A stretch of DNA of 64,000 nt, taken from Azospirillum griseum (GTDB taxonomy: Bacteria > Pseudomonadota > Alphaproteobacteria > Azospirillales > Azospirillaceae). A model generated the notes under the pieces. It was not told the origin of the DNA, ran no database searches, and saw nothing but the letters and a program-made list of their open reading frames with translations. The first letter of the stretch is position 1. Each line of letters opens with the position of its first letter. The stretch spans positions 1 to 64,000 of the forward strand of contig NZ_RXMA01000011.1 of assembly GCF_003966125.1 (NCBI RefSeq). The letters are read 5' to 3'. Shown piece by piece: positions 59,164-64,000 of the stretch. The translations under genes were made by a program, and so were the position numbers.

Positions 59164-59523
59164 TCACTGCCCGCCAGCGGCGAGGAACTCGCGAATCTTG
59201 TCCGATGTGATCGGCTTGGCGATGAAGCGCACGCCGAGCGCCTCCGCCTTCATCTTCAACGAGTCCTGGACGTTGGCGGTCAACAGGCCGATGTGCAGGC
59301 CCAGAAAACGGTCCTTCAGCCGTTCGCACAGGGTCAACCCGTCCATGCCGGGCATGTTGTAATCGACGATGGCAGCCACCGGCACCGTCTCGCCAATCAC
59401 CTCCAACGCCTCCTCACCGCTGGCGGCGGCGACGATGGTCCAGTCCGGGCGCAGCGACGTGATGACGCTGCCGACCATGTTGCGCGCCAGCCGACTGTCG
59501 TCGACGATGAGAATCGTGGTCAT
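59164..59523 (-). CDS. single-domain response regulator (CheY-like)
   Basis: This is a 119-residue receiver domain with LIVDDSRLARNMV, phospho-acceptor Asp in AAIVDYNMPGMDG, switch Thr in GLLTANVQ and Lys in FIAKPIT. It is the likely substrate of the CheC-like phosphatase encoded immediately downstream. No kinase is adjacent. It is distinct in sequence from the receiver at 41877-42278. Confidence 0.94.
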   Translation of the reverse strand: MTTILIVDDSRLARNMVGSVITSLRPDWTIVAAASGEEALEVIGETVPVAAIVDYNMPGMDGLTLCERLKDRFLGLHIGLLTANVQDSLKMKAEALGVRFIAKPITSDKIREFLAAGGQ

Positions 59524-59617
59524 GCCCTGAGTTCCGCCGTTAATGATCGGTTGACACAATTTGGTGTTCTTAGCGCAAACTTTGGTTCTGAACAAGAAAG
59601 GGCGGCAGGGTTTCGGT

Positions 59618-60127
59618 ATGTGTGATGATAAAAAATCAACAGAACCTGCCGGATCGGTCAGAATTCGCGCCCCTTCGATCGATTGTCCACCGATCCGGGC
59701 GGTGTTGGACACCAACATCCTGGTGTCCTACGCCCTGATGACGGGACGGCCGCCCCGTCACAACCAACGCCAGCACGATGCGTTGCGCCGCTGTGTGGAG
59801 TGGGTGCGCCGTGACCATGGGCTGTTGGGCAGCGAAGACACTCTGGCGGAGTTGCGATCCACCCTTTTGCGTCCGGATTTCGAGCGCTATCAGAGAAAGG
59901 CGGCGCGGGTGCGGTTTTGCGAGGCCATCGAATCCGAAACCACACGGGTGGCGCAACCGCCCGACGTCCGTCTGTGCCGCGATCCCAACGATGACATGTT
60001 CCTGGCCGTGGCCCTGGCGGGCGACGCCGATTGGCTGGTCACGGTGGATCAGCAATTGCTGTCGGTCGGACGGGTCGGGCGCACGGTGATCCTGCGTCCG
60101 GAACGGCTGCTGGAACGGCTGGGCTGA
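59618..60127 (+). CDS. PIN-domain protein (putative toxin component, COG1569-like)
   Basis: This 169-residue protein has a PIN nuclease core: AVLDTNILVSYAL (first Asp), LAELRSTLLRPDFERY (Glu), and CRDPNDDMFLAVALAGDADWLVTVDQQLL (Asp residues). All expected acidic metal ligands are present, so RNase activity is plausible. The family is usually listed as a toxin-antitoxin toxin, but no antitoxin-sized gene lies directly upstream. The ATG at 59618 is used, and an earlier in-frame start at 59561 is possible. The N-terminal 30 residues are outside the domain. Confidence 0.85.
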   Translation: MCDDKKSTEPAGSVRIRAPSIDCPPIRAVLDTNILVSYALMTGRPPRHNQRQHDALRRCVEWVRRDHGLLGSEDTLAELRSTLLRPDFERYQRKAARVRFCEAIESETTRVAQPPDVRLCRDPNDDMFLAVALAGDADWLVTVDQQLLSVGRVGRTVILRPERLLERLG

Positions 60128-60233
60128 ACGGGTGATCCCGGGTTTTCTCGGTGCCCAGCGGTCGATTTCGCTCGACAGACGAGGGGTATTAGCGGAATAA
60201 AAAGGGAACACTTCGCAAACTGCGAGTGAACGG

Positions 60234-60701
60234 ATGACCGCCCAGCCCCTGCTCTTCACCGATCTTCCCACGACCGACCGGGTGCGCAAGCCCCCCCGCC
60301 GACCGCGTTCGGGCAGCATCGCCGCCCCGGTTGCGGTCGATCAGGTGCACGAACCGCTGCGCCCGACCGCCGCGTTGCCCGTGTTTCCCGCAAGCGCCCC
60401 CCCCACCGCCGTGCCCCCCACCACCGTGCCCCGCGTCAACGCCTCTTTCGATCTGGTGCCGCCAGGTCCGCCGCCGCCCTTCGATCCGGCCACCTTGTCC
60501 AACGCGGAGGCGCGGGCGCTGATTCACGCCCTGCCCGATCACAAGCTCAGCCACCTCTTGCTTGAAGCCGCGCGGGAGTTGAAGCGGCGCGCCCTGCCCG
60601 ACAATGATCCGGACGACCCGGACACCGACGCCAGCCCCAACCCGGCGCTGTTGCGCGCCGCGCGTCAGGTGGCGGCGGAGCTGTCGGGCGAGGATGTCTG
60701 A
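60234..60701 (+). CDS. hypothetical protein with Pro-rich N-terminal half
   Basis: This 155-residue protein has a Pro/Ala/Thr-rich, probably disordered first half (to about residue 85). A short helical C-terminal domain follows (LSNAEARALIHALPDHKLSHLLLEAARELKRRAL ... LLRAARQVAAEL). No signal peptide or membrane segment is seen. High-GC codon use and ATG context support a real gene. I recognise no family, and the helical end could be a protein-protein interaction module. Confidence 0.7.
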   Translation: MTAQPLLFTDLPTTDRVRKPPRRPRSGSIAAPVAVDQVHEPLRPTAALPVFPASAPPTAVPPTTVPRVNASFDLVPPGPPPPFDPATLSNAEARALIHALPDHKLSHLLLEAARELKRRALPDNDPDDPDTDASPNPALLRAARQVAAELSGEDV

Positions 60702-60861
60702 TCGAGCGTTCAAAGTCTGACAGAAAGTTTAGGGGACAAGCCGTCCGGCCTATGCCATGATGCGCAATCAGCCGTTTTGTTTATGTTGCGCCGCACAATA
60801 ACGCAGCCCATCAGGAGCAAACCGGCAACAAAGCGTCGCGTGTCGTCTCCCGGAGGGGGCT

Positions 60862-61434
60862 TTGGACTGGATCAACTGGTTGCAGGAATGGGGCAACGCC
60901 TTCTACCCGCTGGCGTTCTTCTGGGCTTTTTTTGAAGGTGAAACATTTGTCATCTTCGGCGGGATGGGCGCGCAGCTTGGCATCATCAATCTGTATTGGC
61001 TGATCGGCACGGTGTGGATCGGCAGCTTCATGGGCGATCAGCTGTGGTTCTGGCTGGGGCGTCGGTGGGGAGCCAAGGCGCTGGCGCGCTTCCCGTCCGC
61101 CGAAACCCACGCCAACCGTGCCTTGCGCTGGTTGGAGAAATACGGCGTCGCCTTCATCCTCAGCTTCCGCTTCCTCTATGGTGTCCGCAACATCGCCTCG
61201 GTGGCCATCGGCACGTCGAACATGCCGTGGAGCAAGTTCCTGTTCTGGAACTTCCTGGCCGCTGGCATCTGGGCGTGCAGCTTCGCCGGTGCCGGCTACA
61301 TGTTCGGCGAAGCGGCGGCGACCATCGGCGAGAACGGACCAAAGATTCTCATCCTCAGCGTGGCGGCCATCGGCGGATTGTGGATCGCCTTCAAAAGCAT
61401 CCGCTGGGTTGTGCGGCGCTTCGCCGCGTCCTGA
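60862..61434 (+). CDS. DedA family membrane protein
   Basis: This 190-residue inner-membrane protein is of the DedA/SNARE-associated family, linked to undecaprenyl-phosphate or phospholipid flipping. Family segments include FFEGETFVIFGGMGAQ, the GDQLWFWLGRRWGAKAL loop and FRFLYGVRNIASVAIGTSNMPWSKFLFWN with its conserved Arg. The start is TTG at 60862, supported by CGGAGGGGG just upstream. A strong terminator follows. Confidence 0.93.
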   Translation: MDWINWLQEWGNAFYPLAFFWAFFEGETFVIFGGMGAQLGIINLYWLIGTVWIGSFMGDQLWFWLGRRWGAKALARFPSAETHANRALRWLEKYGVAFILSFRFLYGVRNIASVAIGTSNMPWSKFLFWNFLAAGIWACSFAGAGYMFGEAAATIGENGPKILILSVAAIGGLWIAFKSIRWVVRRFAAS

Positions 61435-61497
61435 GACCGGCACCAGCCACCGGCGGAGTCGGCCTCAGCCCCGCTCCGTCAGGGCCAGCAGAATTCA

Positions 61498-61527
61498 CCG
61501 CGCCGGGCCTTCCCGGCGCGGTTTTTT
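61498..61527 (+). terminator. rho-independent terminator of the DedA gene
   Basis: A 10-bp perfect stem CCGCGCCGGG / CCCGGCGCGG with a CCTT loop is followed by TTTTTT. Confidence 0.93.
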
Positions 61528-61567
61528 GTGACGGTCGAGCGTTCGCCGCCCCGACCTGCACCAGTCC

Positions 61568-62728
61568 TCACGCCCGACGGGCGATCCACACCGCCGTCAG
61601 ATCATCGCGCAACGGCAGGTGCGTGCGGGCGTAGAAGCGTTCCTTCATCGGTGTCAGCGGATGGGCGCGGTTGGCCTCCACCGCCGACCGGACGAAATCG
61701 GGAACCGCATCCTGCCCCAACGGTCCCAGCCCGTTGGCTCCCCCGCATTCGATCAGCGCGTCGCTGTAAAGAAACAGGAAGCCGCCGCGCGGCAGGCGGT
61801 GGCTGTGATCGGTGTAGCGGGCGTGGCGCGAGGCCCCCAGAACCAGCCCGGCCGAATCCAGCAGGCGGATGTCCCCCCCCACCCCCAACACCGGGTTGGG
61901 CGACCCCGCTGCCGCGTAAGTCAGCGTGTCGGTCGTCAAGTCAAGGATACCAAAGAATGCTGTGGCGAACTGCCCGGTCGGCAGCACGTCCTTCAACGCC
62001 CCGTTCAACTGCATCAGCCATTGCGAGGGAGCCGCGTCCTGCATCGGAAAGCGGTCGATCAGCGTGTGCAGACGAAAGGTGTTGATCGCCGCCGTGATGC
62101 CGTGCCCGGCGAAATCGATGATGAGAAAGCCGACCCGACGGTCGTCCAGCGGATAGACGCCCCAAAAATCCCCGCCCAACTCCGACGACGTTTCAAAATG
62201 CGCCTCGAGCACAAGGCCGTAGCGCTCCGCCACCGACTGCAACCGGCGTCCCTCCGGCAACAGGGAATGCTGCATCGCCCGCGCGTGCGCCAGTTCCCGC
62301 TCCACCCGCGCGCGATAGGCGGCCAGATCGGTGAACAGCTTGCGCTTTTCCAGTTGGTGACGCACCCGCGCCACGCATTCGCCGGGCTTGATCGGCTTTG
62401 AGATGAAATCGCTGCCACCCGCCTCGAAACAACGGACCTGCTCCTGGTCGCTGTCGAAGGCGGTCTGGAACAGCACGGGCAATTGTTCGTGCGTGGCGTT
62501 GCGGCGCAGCGCCTCGCACATCTCCAGCCCGTTCATCACCGGCATGTCGACGTCCAGCAGCACCAGATCGGGGCGGAAGCTCTCCACCGCCTTCAACCCC
62601 TCCGCCCCGTTTTCGGCAAAGGCGATCTGGGTGATTCCCGCCCGCCGGATCACCAGCGCCAGGGATTTGCGGTTGAACTCGTTGTCGTCAACGATCAGGA
62701 CACGGCTGTCGGACAGCGAAATGGCCAT
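61568..62728 (-). CDS. receiver-PP2C (SpoIIE-type) phosphatase, RsbU-like
   Basis: This 386-residue protein has an N-terminal receiver domain (LIVDDNEF, phospho-acceptor Asp59 in LLDVDMP, Lys in ISKPIKP). A coiled linker leads to a C-terminal SpoIIE-like Ser/Thr phosphatase with metal-site motifs GGDFWG, IIDFAGHG, LYSDAL and RDDLTAVW. Phosphorylation of the receiver would tune dephosphorylation of the STAS protein encoded two genes upstream. It lies 12 bp after the HATPase gene and ends the module. Confidence 0.95.
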   Translation of the reverse strand: MAISLSDSRVLIVDDNEFNRKSLALVIRRAGITQIAFAENGAEGLKAVESFRPDLVLLDVDMPVMNGLEMCEALRRNATHEQLPVLFQTAFDSDQEQVRCFEAGGSDFISKPIKPGECVARVRHQLEKRKLFTDLAAYRARVERELAHARAMQHSLLPEGRRLQSVAERYGLVLEAHFETSSELGGDFWGVYPLDDRRVGFLIIDFAGHGITAAINTFRLHTLIDRFPMQDAAPSQWLMQLNGALKDVLPTGQFATAFFGILDLTTDTLTYAAAGSPNPVLGVGGDIRLLDSAGLVLGASRHARYTDHSHRLPRGGFLFLYSDALIECGGANGLGPLGQDAVPDFVRSAVEANRAHPLTPMKERFYARTHLPLRDDLTAVWIARRA

Positions 62729-62740
62729 GTCAATGGCCCG

Positions 62741-63496
62741 TCAGACGTCGAAATGCAGAACGGTGCAGCGTCCGCCATCGGTCACGGCCACACGGCTGGC
62801 CAACGCGCGCATGAACACGAATCCACGCCCGGAACGCGCCTTGCCATCGCTCGCCGGGGACGTTGCCCCGCTGTCGAACCCACCGCCCTGATCGACCACG
62901 GCGATCGCGATCGTCGTCGCGTTCCATCGGCAGAAAATATCGATGCGGCGGCGCTTGATGGCGGGATCGCCCAAGCGGTCGCGCAGCAGTTGCCCGAACA
63001 CGCGGTAGCCGTCGGGCTGGTTCTTCGCCGCGCTGGAGATCCCCAGATTGCCGTGCACGATGGCGTTGGCGATGGCCTCGTGCAGGCACATCTCCACGTT
63101 GGCGCGGTGATCCGCCGACAAGGCCCCACGACGCGCCAGCTCGTCGCACACCAGAACGGCGCATTGCAGGCCATAGGCGGTTCCGGTGGTCAGCGACAGA
63201 TAGAATCCCGGCTCCACCGCCGGTGCACCGGACCAGTCTTCCATCAGGGCGGCGGGTTCATCGCCGCCCTCCCCCAGCTCCACGGTCAGGAACGGGTTGC
63301 GGTGAAAGGCCTCGCGCAGGCAATCGCGGTCGGCCCGCTCCACCAGCAGCGCGTCGGCCCAGGGCGGTGCCGCGTCGGAAGGAACCGGCTCGAAGCCGTT
63401 GACGTCGAACCGCGCCGTCACCCGGGCCGTCATGTCGGCCGGAACACGATCCCGCACGACGCAGAAGGGACGCAACGGAGAGGGGATCGTATCCAT
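62741..63496 (-). CDS. HATPase anti-sigma-type serine kinase (RsbW-like)
   Basis: This 251-residue protein has a C-terminal GHKL ATPase domain: N-box CLHEAIANAIVHGN (Glu140, Asn144), G1 DQGGGFD and G2 SGRGFVFM. Such kinases phosphorylate STAS antagonists and bind an alternative partner when the STAS protein is dephosphorylated. About 90 N-terminal residues precede the ATPase fold and match nothing I recognise; they could be a sensory or docking domain. It lies between the STAS and PP2C genes, so a partner-switching circuit is likely. Confidence 0.92.
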   Translation of the reverse strand: MDTIPSPLRPFCVVRDRVPADMTARVTARFDVNGFEPVPSDAAPPWADALLVERADRDCLREAFHRNPFLTVELGEGGDEPAALMEDWSGAPAVEPGFYLSLTTGTAYGLQCAVLVCDELARRGALSADHRANVEMCLHEAIANAIVHGNLGISSAAKNQPDGYRVFGQLLRDRLGDPAIKRRRIDIFCRWNATTIAIAVVDQGGGFDSGATSPASDGKARSGRGFVFMRALASRVAVTDGGRCTVLHFDV

Positions 63497-63505
63497 GTCA
63501 GGTCA

Positions 63506-63814
63506 TCACTGTTCGATGGTGACGATTTCGTTGATCTTGGCCAGATCAATGGACCGTTTTACGTCGCCGCGCGGGCCGCTGACAACCAGCTTGATGTTCC
63601 GCTGCTCCGCTTCCTCCTGAAGGATCAGCAGCATGCCCAGACCGGCGGAATCGATGAAATCCAGCGCCGACAGGTTCAAGACGAAGCGGCGCAGGCCGTT
63701 GCCATCCAGCAGCTCGACAATGTCCCGCAGACGATCATGATCGGTGAACTCCAGGCGTCCCGACAGCTGGACTTCAACCGTGTCCTGTTCCACGCGCGAT
63801 CGAAACTCCATCAT
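63506..63814 (-). CDS. STAS-domain anti-sigma factor antagonist (RsbV-like)
   Basis: This 102-residue single STAS domain has the phosphorylatable serine in ALDFIDSAGLG (Ser56). ATG 63814 has an AGAGGGA ribosome site; the longer frame is not supported. It heads the three-gene module and starts 186 bp from the right end of the window. In that stretch I see no further gene, only probable promoter DNA. Confidence 0.95.
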   Translation of the reverse strand: MMEFRSRVEQDTVEVQLSGRLEFTDHDRLRDIVELLDGNGLRRFVLNLSALDFIDSAGLGMLLILQEEAEQRNIKLVVSGPRGDVKRSIDLAKINEIVTIEQ

Positions 63815-64000
63815 TCCCTCTTCTTGTGGCGGGCCGCGCGCCGATGCGGTCGCGCGCGTTTCTCGGATGAAACGCCTATGCACAGTAGTGCAACGCAGCG
63901 ACTCTTCACAAGCATCGTCATACCGGGATGCTCAAGCCTGCGCAAAAACGCGACAAAACCGTCAACATCTTCGCCTGCGCCATCGATCATGGACGGCGGC

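Overview
This 64 kb window reads as chromosomal DNA of a high-GC, motile alphaproteobacterium, most likely Rhodospirillales (Azospirillum / Magnetospirillum / Novispirillum-like). The grounds are the strong GC bias at third codon positions, a Rhodospirillales-type flagellin, ubiquinone (Coq7) biosynthesis, a periplasmic formate dehydrogenase cluster with DUF3305/DUF3306 neighbours, and the order ileS-lspA-DUF3035-M16-M16. No rRNA, integrase, transposase, prophage or CRISPR array was found. The genus is inference.

Region 1 (1-16.3 kb) is a molybdenum/tungsten formate-oxidation island. On the minus strand run fdhD, mobA, DUF3305, DUF3306, then (after a gap with a candidate promoter) a TorD-like chaperone, a small Tat protein, and the catalytic, iron-sulfur, small lipoprotein and cytochrome b subunits of formate dehydrogenase. 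Divergent on the plus strand are a tungstate/molybdate permease and binding protein (their ATPase is missing), a SIR2-like/TPR gene, a 702-aa polyferredoxin and moaA. Together these import the metal, build and sulfurate the cofactor, export the folded enzyme and carry electrons away. The SIR2-TPR gene (10572-12872) does not fit this task. It pairs a putative NADase domain with near-identical 132-bp repeats and is the best candidate here for an undescribed, possibly anti-phage, system.

Region 2 (16.3-25.5 kb) holds an AMACR-like CoA-transferase, a pentapeptide-repeat protein, a GNAT/FemAB-like protein, a RidA protein, a large flagellin behind a sigma54-like promoter with an IHF site, a chemoreceptor and a bacteriohemerythrin.

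Region 3 (25.5-41.9 kb) contains pgi, the ileS-lspA-DUF3035-M16-M16 envelope operon, an HxlR regulator with its divergent QorB-like reductase, and the prkA-yeaH-spoVR stress module behind an 800-bp leader.

Region 4 (41.9-56.4 kb) is housekeeping: a CheY-like protein, a NUDIX hydrolase, GluQRS, an HNH endonuclease, coq7, dsbB, two tRNA-Leu genes flanking an AhpD-like gene, a CinA-type protein, sfsA, map, radC, a Cache-PAS-PAS-GGDEF-EAL protein and purB.

Region 5 (56.4-64 kb) has a TetR regulator and an old-yellow-enzyme reductase sharing two matched operators, a CheC/CheY pair, a PIN protein, a DedA protein, and at the right edge a partner-switching module (STAS, HATPase kinase, receiver-PP2C phosphatase).
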